From the NCBI GenBank assembly GCA_021229015.1, contig CM037783.1:30733234-30797233 (forward strand): a stretch of DNA of 64,000 bases. The letters run 5' to 3'. The notes beneath the pieces are model-generated. The model was not told the DNA's origin. It saw nothing but the letters and a program-made list of their open reading frames with translations, and did no database searches. Shown piece after piece: positions 23,813 through 36,931 of this stretch. Origin of the DNA: Solen grandis (Eukaryota; Mollusca; Bivalvia; Adapedonta; Solenidae). How positions within the stretch are numbered: the stretch's first letter is position 1; each line of letters begins with the position of its first letter. Position numbers and translations under genes: made by a program.

Positions 23813-26706
23813 GTGTATTGATATTTAGCTTTAATGTCTGGTTAGTGATACAGTGTATTGATATTTAGCTTTAATGTCTGGATAGTGATACAGTGTATTG
23901 ATATTTAGCTTTAATGTCTGGATAGTGATACAGTGTATTGATATTTAGCTTTATGTCTGGTAGTGATACAGTGTATTGATATTTACTTTAATGTCTGTAG
24001 TGATACAGTGTATTGATATTTAGCTTAATGTCTGGTTAGTGATACAGTGTATTGATATTTAGCTTTAATGTCTGGATAGTGATACAGTGTATTGATATTT
24101 ACTTTAATGTCTGTAGTGATACAGTTATTGATATTTAGCTTTAATGTCTGGATAGTGATACAGTGTATTGATATTTACTTTAATGTCTGTAGTGATACAG
24201 TGTATTGATATTTAGCTTTATGTCTGATAGTGATACAGTTATGATTTTACTTTAATGTCTGGTAGTGATACAGTGTATTGATATTTAGCTTTAATGTCTG
24301 GTTAGTGATACAGTGTATTGATATTTAGCTTTAAGTTGTAGTGATACAGTGTATTGATATTTAGCTTTAATGTCTGTAGTGATACAGTGTATTGATATTT
24401 AGCTTTAATGTCTGGTAGTGATACAGTGTATTGATATTTAGCTTAATGTCTGGATAGTGATACAGTGTATTGATATTAGCTTTAATGTCTGTAGTGATAC
24501 AGTGTATTGATATTTAGCTTAATGTCTGGTGTGATACAGTGTATTGATATTACTTAATGTCTGTTAGTGATACAGTGTATTGATATTTAGCTTTAATGTC
24601 TGTAGTGATACAGTGTATTGATATTTATCTTTAATGTCTGGATAGTGATACAGTGTATTGATATTTAGCTTTAATGTCTGTTAGTGATACAGTGTATTGA
24701 TATTTATCTTTAATGTCTGTATAGTGATACAGATGTATTGATATTTAGCTTTAATGTCTGGTAGTGATACAGTGTATTGATATTTAGCTTTAATGTCTGT
24801 TAGTGATACAGTGTATTGATATTTAGCTTTAATGTCTGATAGTGATACAGTGTATTGATATTTAGCTTTAATGTCTGTATGATACAGTGTATTGATATTT
24901 AGCTTTAATGTCTGGTAGTGATACAGTGTATTGATATTTAGCTTTAATGTCTGTTAGTGATACAGTGTATTGATATTTAGCTTTAATGTCTGTAGTGATA
25001 CAGTGTATTGATATTTAGCTTTAATGTCTGTAGTGATACAGTGTATTGATATTTATCTTTAATGTCTGGATAGTGATACAGTGTATTGATATTTATCTTT
25101 AATGTCTGGTAGTGATACAGTGTATTGATATTAGCTTTAATGTCTGGATAGTGATACAGTTATTGATATTTAGCTTTAATGTCTGATAGTGATACAGTGT
25201 ATTGATATTTAGCTTTAATGTCTGGTTAGTGATACAGTTATTGATATTTAGCTTTAATGTCTGGATAGTGATACAGTGTATTGATATTTAGCTTTAATGT
25301 CTGATAGTGATACAGTGTATTGATATTTAGCTTTAATGTCTGATAGTGATACAGTGTATTGATATTTAGCTTTAATGTCTGGATAGTGATACAGTGTATT
25401 GATATTTAGCTTTAATGTCTGGATAGTGATACAGTGTATTGATATTTAGCTTTAATGTCTGGATAGTGATACAGTGTATTGATATTTAGCTTTAATGTCT
25501 GTTAGTGATACAGTGTATTGATATTTAGCTTTAATGTCTGTTAGTGATACAGTGTATTGATATTCTTTAATGTCTGTAGTGATACAGTGTATTGATATTA
25601 GCTTTAATGTCTGGATAGTGATACAGTGTATTGATATTTAGCTTTAATGTCTGGATAGTGATACAGTGTATTGATATTTAGCTTTAATGTCTGTTAGTGA
25701 TACAGTGTATTGATATTTAGCTTTAATGTCTGGTTAGTGATACAGTGTATTGATATTTAGCTTTAATGTCTGTTAGTGATACAGTGTTGATATTAGCTTT
25801 AATGTTGTAGTGGTATTTTTTTTTAGCTTTAATGTCTGGTTAGTGATACAGTGTATTGATATTTAGCTTTAATGTCTGTTAGTGATACAGTGTATTGATA
25901 TTTAGCTTTAATGTCTGGATAGTGATACAGTGTATTGATATTTAGCTTTAATGTCTGGATAGTGATACAGTGTATTGATATTTAGCTTTAATGTCTGTTA
26001 GTGATACAGTGTATTGATATTAAGCTTTAATGTCTGGATAGTGATACAGTGTATTGATATTTAGCTTTAATGTCTGTTAGTGATACAGTGTATTGATATT
26101 TAGCTTTAATGTCTGTTAGTGATACAGTGTATTGATATTTAGCTTTAATGTCTGGATAGTGATACAGTGTATTGATATTTAGCTTTAATGTCTGTTAGTG
26201 ATACAGTGTATTGATATTTAGCTTTAATGTCTGGATAGTGATACAGTGTATTGATATTAAGCTTTAATGTCTGGATAGTGATACAGTGTATTGATATTTA
26301 GCTTTAATGTCTGTTAGTGATACAGTGTATTGATATTTATCTTTAATGTCTGGTTAGTGATACAGTGTATTGATATTTAGCTTTAATGTCTGTTAGTGAT
26401 ACAGTGTATTGATATTTAGCTTTAATGTCTGTTAGTGATACAGTGTATTGATATTTAGCTTTAATGTCTGTTAGTGATACAGTGTATTGATATTAAGCTT
26501 TAATGTCTGGATAGTGATACAGTGTATTGATATTTAGCTTTAATGTCTGGATAGTGATACAGTGTATTGATATTTAGCTTTAATGTCTGTTAGTGATACA
26601 GTGTATTGATATTTAGCTTTAATGTCTGGATAGTGATACAGTGTATTGATATTTAGCTTTAATGTCTGTTAGTGATACAGTGTATTGATATTTAGCTTTA
26701 ATGTCT
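23813..26706. repeat. Satellite array of about 40-bp units, about 73 copies
   Basis: The unit is TAGTGATACAGTGTATTGAT followed by ATTTAGCTTTAATGTCTGGA. Many left-hand copies have 1-3-base deletions (TGTAGTG, TATTAGC, CAGTTATTG), while right-hand copies are cleaner. That gradient could be real or could be long-read error near the gap. Variants alternate between GGATAG, GTTAG and GATAG spacers. The array begins at the N gap, so the true size is unknown. Confidence 0.97.
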
Positions 26707-26708
26707 GG

Positions 26709-26935
26709 AAAGCATAGTGGTATTGGCTTCGCCTCTCACCAGTGTGTCCCGGGTTCGATTCCTGGTCACGTACATAAGAGGGTTTAGTGGTCGCCCGTCC
26801 AGACACGTGAGTTTTCTCTAGGCTCTCTGGTTTTCTCCCACAATAATGACCACATACACTGCCACCAGGGCCACCGAGAGTGATTAATGTTATGAGAACT
26901 TGTTTCATAATCAATGTAGAATAAATTAAGTTTAA
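26709..26935 (+). mobile_element. tRNA-derived SINE
   Basis: A tRNA-like head carries an A-box-like AGCATAGTGGTATTGGC and a B-box CGGGTTCGATTCC. It is followed by a body (ACGTGAGTTTTCTCTAGGCT, CTGGTTTTCTCCCACAATAA) like the conserved central domain of Nin/Meta-type SINEs of molluscs and deuterostomes. An A/T-rich tail ends near 26,935. It sits between the 40-bp satellite and the first PIP4P exon visible here. Confidence 0.65.
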
Positions 26936-27239
26936 ATATCCTGCTTTCAGTATACTGAAACAATTTATTGACTTTGTATGCAACTTACATATATTTAATA
27001 TTCTCACTTAACCTTGTGGAGTATGCACTTCACTGGAATTCTCAAATACAGTGTTGGATGTACATTGTGGTAACATTTACATCTTATACCAACCATTGAT
27101 CTTCATATAAAATACCACAAATTGTAACAATGGACAAGCAGTCATGTCTGACCCACTGGTACAGTATACTGAGCTCAATGACCATATGACCATGTATTGT
27201 TATAACGATGTTCACGTTTTGTTTGTCTCCTTGTTGCAG

Positions 27240-27289
27240 TATAGCTTACAACAAAGACCCCTGGCGAAATGTCCTCACTGTAACCGAGT
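27240..27289 (+). CDS. PIP4P: PIP4P exon a (zinc-ribbon end)
   Basis: After acceptor CTTGTTGCAG this exon encodes YSLQQRPLAKCPHCNR plus two bases of the next Val codon, ending at donor GT/GTAAGT. The CPHC knuckle matches the second half of the C-terminal zinc-binding motif of the family. Confidence 0.8.
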
Positions 27290-30200
27290 GTAAGTATAGA
27301 TCGCTTCTATCTGCTTCAGTTCACCAGCACATCGCTTAGTACCAGGTAATGCCTCAAATCTTAGAACGGATACACTACAGTAAGGTACACTACAGTACAA
27401 ACATATTGTGCCATTCTTGTTTTACAAAAGATGTATAATTTAATGACTATTAAAGTTGACTTAAAATAATTCCCATACTGACCCAAGTATTTGTGTAAAA
27501 ATTAAATGGTAAGATATTTTTATGTGATGAAATATGTATGTACTTAAGTACGTAGAGCTAATAAGAAAAAAATTGGGCAACAGATATTTAGTCTCATACT
27601 TGGGAATATATAGTCTCATACTTGGGAATATATAGTCTCATACTTGGGCATATATAGTCTCATACTTGGGAATATATAGGCTCATACTTGGGCATATATA
27701 GTCTCATACTTGGGAATATATAGTCTCATACTTGAAAATATTTAGTCTCATACTTGGGAATATATAGTCTCATACTTGGGCATATATAGTCTCATACTTG
27801 GGAATATTTAGTCTCATACTTGGGAATATTTAGTCTCATACTTGGGAATATATAGTCTCATACTTGGGAATATATAGTCTCATACTTGGGAATATTTAGT
27901 CTCATACTTGGGAATATAATCTCATATTGGGAATATTTAGTCTCATACTTGGGAATATATAGTCTCATACTTGGGAATATATAGTCTCATACTTGGGAAT
28001 ATTTAGTCTCATACTTGGGAATATTTAGTCTCATACTTGGGAATATTTAGTCTCATACTTGGGAATATTTAGTCTCATACTTGGGAATATATAGTCTCAT
28101 ACTTGGGAATATATAGTCTCATACTTGGGAATATATAGTCTCATACTTGGGAATATATAGTCTCATACTTGGGAATATATAGTCTCATACTTGAAAATAT
28201 TTAATCTCATACTTGGGAATATTTAATCTCATACTTGGGAATATTTAGTCTCATACTTGGGAATATATAGTCTCATACTTGGGAATATATAGTCTCATAC
28301 TTGGGAATATATAGTCTCATACTTGGGAATATTTAGTCTCATACTTGGGAATATATAGTCTCATACTTGGGAATATTTAGTCTCATACTTGGGAATATAT
28401 AGTCTCATACTTGGGAATATATAGTCTCATACTTGGGAATATATAGTCTCATACTTGGGAATATATAGTCTCATACTTGGGAATATATAGTCTCATACTT
28501 GGGAATATATAGTCTCATACTTGGGAATATTTAGTCTCATACTTGGGAATATTTAGTCTCATACTTGGGAATATATAGTCTCATACTTGGGAATATTTAG
28601 TCTCATACTTGGGAATATATAGTCTCATACTTGAAAATATTTAGTCTCATACTTGGGCATATATAGTCTCATACTTGGGAATATATAGTCTCATACTTGG
28701 GAATATATAGTCTCATACTTGGGAATATATAGTCTCATACTTGGGAATATTTAGTCTCATACTTGGGCATATATAGTCTCATACTTGGGAATATATAGTC
28801 TCATACTTGGGAATATTTAGTCTCATACTTGGGAATATTTAGTCTCATACTTGGGAATATATAGTCTCATACTTGGGAATATTTAGTCTCATACATGAGA
28901 ATATTTAGCGAAGCAGAAATAGTGGAATGAATTCTACCTTATTTTAGAATTTAAGTTTTACTTAGCACTAGGAGTTCGAGCCTGATTGAAGCTAGACCAG
29001 TATTGACAGGAAGAAAGTTTTTATATGGTTTGTTCTTGTTAAGTCCCTTTGATTGTTGAAGCCCCTAAACCTTGTTCATCTTCATCTTTCCATCATTATC
29101 TTGATTCTTCTTTGTTCATTGTCATCTCTCTTAATCTTTTCCATCTTTATCCCTGACAAATAAACTCAGCAAGTGAAAGTCATATTGCATGGGAAAACGC
29201 TATTACCGGTATGGTAAATGCCTACCACAGGGAAATTTGTTAAATACAGAATATGATATCCCAGAAACAGTTGATGTCTGTAATGGAGAAGCCACCTATT
29301 TGTCTAACAATCCCGCAAGGTTGCATCAGGTGACCCTGCGTCTGTAGATGGCTATTGATCCATGTAACACACACAGTTTGAATCATTTTAGGTCAGTGGT
29401 CATCATTGAACAATCTGCATTAAAACGGTTCATATCTTTTTGGAAAAAAATCACCCATTTACTGTATGGATGTTTTCCTTTTGTGTCAGTTTGTTGGTTA
29501 ATCAACATTCCTGAGTATTCAGTACAAAGTGTCCGTGTTTAATGATTACAGGTCTGCTGTTATAGTCGGGTATGCTCGTAGAAGGATGTTCATTTGTCTG
29601 ATTATTGCGTTCATTTTCCTTGGAGCTGGAACAGGAGTAACGGTAAGTCTCTGTAACAATATCTGGATATCAGACTTCTAAACTTTAATGTCATGGTCCA
29701 ACATCAACCCTGTATCTCATATAGACAAGCTATGACAGCTTGACAAACAGAGGAGACCCAGATCAGACTGCTTCTAGCAGGAACTGTCTGATTAGGGTCT
29801 CTTCTGTCTGTTCATACAATATTTAGCTCACATTCTACACATGCAGTCCTGCGTGGCAAAGAATAATTCCATTTAAATTTCAGTAAACAAATATTTATCA
29901 GATCATACATTTGTTTAGGACTATTCATGAGGTGAAGGGTTAATCACACTTTCAAGGTCAAACCATTTAATTATATTGTCAAGGTCATATTTTATTTCAA
30001 GGTTTAATATTGTTAATTAAAGGTCAGACTTCAAGGTCAGAGCTGTACATGGTAATGTCAAGGTCATATCTAAAAATGTCTAATTACAAAGTTTTTCTTT
30101 AAAAGCATATTACCTGCATTGTAAAGTGAAGGTCATCTTTCTTTAAACTGGCTTTCTCTACAAAACTTTAAAGTCTCACTATACATTTAGTAAATAAAGC

Positions 30201-31956
30201 TACAGGGGTGGTGAAATAAGCCTATTAGTTACATGTATTGGTCTGTTTTTTCCTAGTTCTGCCTTGAGCCTCTCTGTATGACAATTATAGAGTATATTTT
30301 TATTTTATGTGCAAAATTTCACTGTAATACCAGTACCCATGTTGGATCAGAGACAAGCTTGACAGTATTGACAATGTATTTTGCTACCCCTGAGTTATAT
30401 GATTATAATTGATACTGAAATTATTTGAAGAAAAAAACAACAAAAAACAGTTCAATATAATTATGTTTTTGCTATTCTAAAGAAGCGGCTTCCATTTCCT
30501 GTGAGATCTGTAAATGTGAAAGGATTCCTTTGAGTTCTATGTGTATTTATCTTTAACACTTTAAAAGTTAAATTTTTATTTCAAAATATGACATCAGTTC
30601 AACTGGGAAAAGGTTAATATAAACTTCAGCTATCAGTGTAAGTTGTTATTTTGTGAATAAGTGCATTAATGTGTAGTTAAAATAGGGAAGGAAGACATTG
30701 CCATAACAGCAGCCTTCTTCTTTACAGGTGGGTACATACGAGATGGCGAGAAGTTCAGGGGGTATATACACACTATGGATTGGTGAGTAACAGCCCATGT
30801 TGTCATGGAAACCAGTTGTCTGCATCTCAAATCTGGCAATGGACCTTTCTGATGTTGAGTTCCAGACTTTGACTTTCGTATTTCCTCATAGAACTGATGC
30901 TGACCTAGTTTAACGTTTGCAATGGACTAATTCCAAGATGTCGTTCATGTTGATATGTTTGTGTACACTGTAATTAACCATCCATAAGTAATGGCTAAAT
31001 AAATTATGAAAATTACTGGTACTGCAGGCTATTGGAAGGGAGGTTTCATCAAAGGCTTGAAGACCAGTTTTGGTCTGGGTCTGATTGCTACATCTGAAGT
31101 AGTAGGTCGGTGGTTCTACCCGGATGCCTCCGTGCATTTGGCAATTAGCTGGACGTCACTTTATGACTGAAATACTGTCGAAGCTACGGTAAACTCAAAT
31201 AGTCAAGTCTACATCTGAAGTAATAATGAGGATATCATTCTGACATGTGTCAAGTCTTCAGTGCCTCAGTGAAGGCTTTCATTTCTCATACAGTTAATGA
31301 TACAGCACAAAGGCTCTGAGCTTTATCCCCACTGAAATTAGGAAGGGAGGAAAAAATGACCAGTATCTTACAAGGTACAGGTCTATCACAAATGTTGTCA
31401 GGAGGGATGAACCTTTCAAGTGTTTATAGGTGTATTCAGATTAACTCACAGACTATCAAATAGCTACACTGGGATAATAGGTACTCAATGGTTGACCTGG
31501 TTTACACGAAAGAACACATGGTTTTGTTAATGATACTGTTTGTGTGCAGTTTACTCAGACTTAAATGGGAAAGATGTCATTTTATTGCTAAAATTGGAAA
31601 ACTGCATTAGTATAAAAGTCATAATCAGCATGAAATAAGTCAGGAAAAAAAATATGCAGTCAATGTGTTGTTATATACATAAGTTTTAATGCAGGGTGTC
31701 ATGACGTCTAGGTTTACTCACTGTTTAGGCCTCATATGCAGAAGTAATGGTAGACTGTCATACCTTGAACACCATATCTCTGTTGTTAGATACAAGGAGT
31801 ATCCCCCATAGCAATATGATTCTGATTCACTTTGTACCTGTATATGATCTACTTTTCCATTATATTTCAGGTGCATTTGTTATCGGATTTATTTTTCTGG
31901 TTCGAGCTGCCTACTTTGGTTCTGTGAGAACAAGCCAGGTGATTGGGCCTGCATGA
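27240..31956 (+). CDS. PIP4P: PIP4P/TMEM55 phosphatidylinositol-4,5-bisphosphate 4-phosphatase, C-terminal part
   Basis: In vertebrates PIP4P1/PIP4P2 (TMEM55B/A) are late-endosomal and lysosomal membrane proteins reported to remove the 4-phosphate from PtdIns(4,5)P2. Four exons with matching phases (27240-27289, 29552-29642, 30728-30782, 31871-31956) encode the last 92 residues. In order these are the end of a zinc-ribbon-like motif (LAKCPHCNRV), a basic stretch (YARRR), a first membrane span, a short loop (YEMARSSGGIY), a second span and a 10-residue tail. Order and spacing agree with the family. The upstream exons, including the CX5R phosphatase motif, were not found; they may be in the gap, hidden by the satellite, or left of it. 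Confidence 0.85.
27584..28908. repeat. Satellite array of 22-bp units, about 60 copies
   Basis: The unit TAGTCTCATACTTGGGAATA plus TA or TT repeats with very high identity. Variants are GGGCATATA and TTGAAAATATT. It lies in the intron between PIP4P exons a and b and begins 295 bases after exon a. It is unrelated in sequence to the 40-bp satellite upstream. Confidence 0.97.
29552..29642 (+). CDS. PIP4P: PIP4P exon b (first membrane span)
   Basis: Acceptor GATTACAG and donor ACG/GTAAGT. It encodes SAVIVGYARRRMFICLIIAF and then IFLGAGTGVT. The ARRR cluster marks the cytosolic edge before the hydrophobic span. Phase 2 at entry and phase 0 at exit agree with the neighbouring exons. Confidence 0.85.
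30728..30782 (+). CDS. PIP4P: PIP4P exon c (inter-span loop)
   Basis: Acceptor TTTACAG and donor ATTG/GTGAGT. It encodes VGTYEMARSSGGIYTLWI plus one base. The GGIY motif is shared with the vertebrate proteins at the same position, just before the second span. Confidence 0.85.
31105..31209 (+). mobile_element. SINE family A, 3' fragment
   Basis: The fragment contains AATTAGCTGGACGTCACTTT, TGACTGAAATACTGTCGAAG and AAACTCAAATAGTCAAGTC, shared with copies at 36,622, 39,304, 44,488 and 62,258. The tRNA-like head is missing. It lies in the last PIP4P intron. Confidence 0.75.
31871..31956 (+). CDS. PIP4P: PIP4P terminal exon (second membrane span and stop)
   Basis: After acceptor TATTTCAG the exon encodes GAFVIGFIFLVRAAYFG and then SVRTSQVIGPA, ending in TGA at 31954-31956. 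A single Arg near the end of the span (LVRAAYF) matches the family (LGRALYW). The 3' UTR begins here. Confidence 0.85.
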
Positions 31957-34900
31957 AGTCCGTTGTGGACCTAACATCATCGCCAAGGTTACAGAAGATT
32001 AGGATTATGGGATAGAGGCAATTGGTTCCCGGCTGTTGGATCAGCTGTTTTGTTGTTGTTGTTTTTTTATAAACATTCACAAATATTCCCATTTTCTTGT
32101 CAGAGATACTTCCTGAAGTTGTAGCTGTAATCTTTGTTTCACATTAACAAACCCAGATTCAGATTAAGCAAGTTATTTTCCTTATAATCAGGTTTAATGT
32201 AATCCTTCACCTCTGATGACCCAATTTACTCCATGTTGGACGATTGCAAAGCCACCTCAGGCTGAAGGAAATATTTCACCTTGATATGGATTTAGTATTT
32301 CTGTCTCCCCTCCAGGGGACATTGAATGGAGTGACATACAGTATAACACCAGATCATTCCCAGCGTTTCTTGCAGGATGATCTAGTTTTATTCTGGACGC
32401 ATGTGTCACTTCCTTAATTACAATTGTAAAGTGGAAAATGACAAATAACTAAATGAAAATCATTTAAAAATGAAATCAGAAACCTGTGGAAAACAAATTG
32501 AGCTCAGGGGTTTGTATGCATGTATTGGAAGATTTTTCTAAAATTTTGTCATATTTGCATCTGTTTTTCAGCCCAAACAGCTAATATTGAGAATGAAGCT
32601 ATAATCAGTCCTTTTTATCAGTGTAAACCAGTGTAAAATTTGTGTATATAAAAAAGATTACTCTCATATAAAGGGAAAATTCTCACTCAGAGGTTCTTTT
32701 TATAATGCATCCCCCAAAATCTGATATTTTTGTCTTTTTAAGTTTAGAACTTGGTCAGCTTATGAATAGCTTTGTTTTAAAACAATTTACTTGTCTCCTG
32801 GGTTATTACAGCCTCGAATTTGGGTAAGGAAGTACCATACATACTTTAGAATTTTTAAATTTTGAAATGTTAAGTAATGTATGAACAGAATTGATATGAT
32901 TTAATGCAAACAAACAAAAATCAGCTTGAATATCAGCTTGAATATTGTGTGCAAGTTTTCAACCCCATATTTAGATTCCAAAGATTGTTGTTTTTTTCTT
33001 CTTTTTTTTTTTTAAATATATAAATATTTAATATAGATTGTTATGTAAGTACATGTAATATGCATATATTTTGATGAATTAATATTTTCTACTTCATTGT
33101 CCTGTGAATGTGTATTTGAATTATCTACTGAGACATAAAAAAATGTTTCTGATTTATTTAATCAGTGCATTGATGCATCAATAAATGATCACCTGATTCT
33201 GCGTTCAATGTAAGAACTCACTTAATGGGCTAAACAGACAGATCAATGCAGATTCTAGTGGACAGGTCACTGCGGAATCAAGTTGCTCTTTTTTTCAACT
33301 GGCTTTTAATTGAACAAACTGCACAAATGATAACCTGCTGAAATCTTGAAGTCATTTTGTCCAATAGTCTGTTCTTGGTATGACTTTTAAGATCTTTTCC
33401 AATCCAGTCTAGAAATTGTCAAGAGGTGATAGTAAACTTGTATAAATTTGCTTTTCAACAAAGGTAAAAGAAAAAAAAGTTAAATTCTGGATATTGAACA
33501 AAATAAAACCGTGTAAATCATCCGTACAGTGGCAGATATTGAAGTGTTTAGAAACAGGTTATTGAAATAAAGGTTGACTAGAGGTCTGACAAAATGTTTG
33601 ATACCACAAACTTATAATCAGGCATACTTTGTATTAACTGTATTAACTATGTGTTTTACAAACTGTATACAATACCAGCTGTTACTGATCACTTTATTCA
33701 GTAAGAAGTGGTTTCAATGAGTAATATAGTCTTGTCCTGCAATATCCTGTTCTGTTTTACATAAAGTTAAATTGAGGACAGTGTAGCAAGGCTATCAGTT
33801 ACATTTGTTGATAGCTTAAGTTGATCTGAACTGGTCAGGGGACATTAATCTTAAATGTGATGTTTTTGGTGGTTATATAGTATGAAATCTAGTTTGATAT
33901 TATTTAATAGAGAGTCTAATGTTATGTTAATCACAAAAGTTCACAGTGGCTTTTTGTTGAGTAATTTTACAAGCATGATTCTTTGCTGTATTTTGTCTCT
34001 CAATTTGTATGTTGACGTTAGATAGATTAAGAAGGGAGAAATTGATGCTGGAGAAATAATTAAGACAAGGAAGAAGAGATCAAAAGTCACAAAACGTCTT
34101 GTGAAAGAAATTTGAAAAAGATTACTATGTAAAAGAGAGAGTGTGATAGGGAAGGGTGAAGCTATCTATCTTTACTAAGGATCCTTTGTAGCACACTTCA
34201 TTATAACGCATAGAACAACACTGGAACCCATCTCTATATTTTTTTATTTGTTAAAAACTTCTGTAGCATTATAACAGAGTTCTACTGTGGTCCAATGTAG
34301 CATGGTACCTCAACTTGGACCCTTGATAGAGCATCATAATGGATCTCTGTTGTGTTACAGGGAACCAGAGTACAAACAAGGAAGAGAAAGGGAACCAAAA
34401 AAAGGAGAGAGAAGAAAGAGAGAGAGGAAGATAGAGAAATAGTACCATTATGCATATGTGTTAATGACGCTGTAAACTGTTTTGTCATGTTGATCTGGAC
34501 GTGACTTGTGTCGAAAGAGAAACATTTGTTACATTTATTTTGTTATTGTTTGCTATTACTATGCATTTGCTAAAAAGCATGTTTTTAATGGCGACCAACA
34601 CTCTTTTTCCATGTGCCAACTTTGATGTGTGTGCTCATTGTGACAGGGATGAACTTCAGTAGCATGTTCCGTGTTTACCTTTGTACCGTAAGCCTAGAAA
34701 AGTCTTTATAAATGGTGCAAATCTTGATCAGCTTGCACAGAATTTTACTGGTTGTTTAGGTTGTTGAAAAGTTGTCTTTTCTTGGATTAAAATCTTTATG
34801 TCACTGTCATTAACATTGTTGGATACACAGTCCATTAATTACATTAATCTCCTCGTCAGTGTACATTGTGTAGTGAGAACAGAACATATAGCATGGTTAC

Positions 34901-35284
34901 TGACAAGGTGACGAGATATACAAGTATCAAGTAAATTTATCATTTTCGCAATGTTCTTGGTATGATATTTTACATTAAATTAAAATTTGAACAACTGAAT
35001 ATGATGACAATTATCTTTTTGATTGTTTTCTCACCTTCTTTTATATTCATATACATTTTTTAAGCATTGTTTGATCTTGTCATAAGAGCTTATTTATTCA
35101 TTGATAATTAATAATTAATTTTGCTAAATTCATGCTATGAATTTGATAAAAAAAAAGTGCTATATTTATTTGTTGAAAAGTTAAGTAAAAGTGCTATATT
35201 CATATGACAAAGCTTTCAGATATGTGTTTTTATATTTAATGAGGTTACCTTGTAAAAATCATGTTTAAGCACAATCATTAAATG

Positions 35285-35413
35285 TGCTGCGGTCCAGTGG
35301 TAGGTTATATAACTACAGATCCAACAGTTGTGGGTTTGAACCCAGTTGGGGAAGAAATGTTTCATTACCTTTCCAGGTGCACAGTATTGATCACTCCCAG
35401 AAACTCTGGATTT
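35285..35413 (+). mobile_element. SINE family B, copy 1
   Basis: The tRNA-like head carries TGCGGTCCAGTGGTAGG (A box) and GTGGGTTTGAACCCAGTTGG (B box), followed by CCTTTCCAGGTGCACAGTA. It is homologous to copies at 45,085 and 45,307. It lies directly upstream of the second copy of the 120-bp duplication. Confidence 0.75.
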
Positions 35414-36114
35414 TATCACAGAAGTTTACAGTGGCTTTTTATTGAGTAATTTTACAAGCATGATTCTTTGCTATTTTTTGTCTCTCAATTTGTATGTTGG
35501 TGTTAGATTAAGAAGAGAGAAATTAAAGCTAGAAACTGGAGGGGGATGAGTATGTTATATTCTCTCCCAATTGACATAAAAAGAAATGTTTCGGGGAAAA
35601 AAAGTTCATACTAAGGATGAGATCAGATGTTTCTATATGTTTGCACATTAGAAGTGCAACTCCTATAAAAGAATTAAAAAAAAGTAAAACAACAACTTAT
35701 GGTTATATTTGAGTATTTTCTACTGTTGTTATTCACTATTTTAAGTCATATATATTAAAAAAAATAACTTGATCATCAAATTGATAGTTTTCATGGACTT
35801 CTTGTTTTCAGTATTTCTTGTCACTATTTAGAAAAAAAGATTCATATGCTCATATTGACTTTTATCCTCAACAAATTTATGTAAATTGGCAAGGAAATGT
35901 ATTTTTACATCTAAGTCTAGACATTTAGAACTGAAAAAATGTTTGTCTATTTTTTTTCTAGGACACACTGGAAACCAAATGAAATGTTTTCTATTTTTTT
36001 TTCCAACATATTTTCTAGATTAAGAAATGTATTCCCTGATTTACATATACACATTTTTCTAACTGTATTTTGAAAATATGTTTTACGGTTAAGTCCCTGT
36101 AATGGTTCCGCTAT

Positions 36115-36211
36115 GTCTTGGACCACATAACATCTACCAAGATAACCAAGGTTTCCTAATGTTTCATCAGGGTTCCTTGGTTATCTTGGTAAAGGTTCAG
36201 TGGTCCAAGAA
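36115..36211. repeat. Fold-back hairpin element
   Basis: TACCAAGATAACCAAGG and CCTTGGTTATCTTGGTA are perfect inverted copies, and the outer arms CTTGGACCAC and GTGGTCCAAG also pair. The whole segment can fold into one long stem with a loop of about 22 bases. The flank GTCCCTGTAATGGTTCC recurs in altered form at about 47,000, suggesting a dispersed MITE. Confidence 0.75.
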
Positions 36212-36621
36212 ACCATCAAATACATGTTAACTACTGTGATGGGATTGAAATTATACATTGATGATATATTGGAATTTGTTAATTTTAGCTTCACGTGGAG
36301 TCATGTTGGATGTTTGTTGCTTAGTACTGGTGTGTTTATATTTGAACCACTCTGTGTATTGAGAATTACTGTTTTGTATTTATAATATGTGATTAATAGC
36401 ATCTATTAAATTAAGACTCAATAAATCAGTTTTAATTAATATGGTAAACGTTTTCTTTCTTATCTTCATCATTTTAGATAGTGAGTTTGGAATATATTGA
36501 ATAACTACAGTACATTACAAAATATTTGATACAGTAGGAAGCATTTCTCATCTGCAGTTACCATGGCAATGGAAGTCGGTAGGTCTGTATACATTTACTA
36601 TTATGGTGTATCATTTTTGGT

Positions 36622-36931
36622 CTCCATGGCCGAGTGGTTATTGACTCTAACTTGCTATTATCTGATGTAGGTTAGAATCTATGTCTGGTCACTCGTTAAA
36701 GTGGGGCCTCCGTGTCCGTGTACTTATAGTCGCTAACTTGCTATCACTTGGTCCCCCACCGCTGTGGATTCGTTTACCGACAGGGTCACGGGGAATTTCA
36801 CGCGAGGAAGTCTTCTGGCTGACCTGTGGGTAGTCGGTGGTTCTACAGAGACATCCGGGGTCTTTCTCAATCTACAATTAGATGGACGTGGCTTTATGAT
36901 CAAAATACTGTACAGCGACGGTAAACTCAAA
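36622..36931 (+). mobile_element. SINE family A, long but diverged copy
   Basis: A tRNA-like head (CCATGGCCGAGTGGTTATTG) is followed by a partly duplicated head region (GGGGCCTCCGTGTCCGTG) and the family A body (AGGGTCACGGGGAATTTCAC, GAGGAAGTCTTCTGGCTGAC). The tail is ATTAGATGGACGTGGC...GACGGTAAACTC, with a CAA microsatellite after it. Confidence 0.75.

Larger units (their letters stand above)
31957..36600. other. PIP4P 3' UTR and intergenic DNA
   Basis: No further coding exon is supported. AATAAA hexamers at 33180 and 36420 are possible poly(A) signals, but neither is proven. A stretch of about 120 bp at 33,930-34,054 is repeated at 35,414-35,535 with small differences. A purine-rich GAGAGAAAG block lies at 34,380-34,440. 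Confidence 0.55.

Noticed and set aside
23813..28908. CRISPR-like appearance of regular repeats
   Set aside because: Units are head-to-tail with no unique spacers and lie in a eukaryotic intron or intergenic region; these are satellites.
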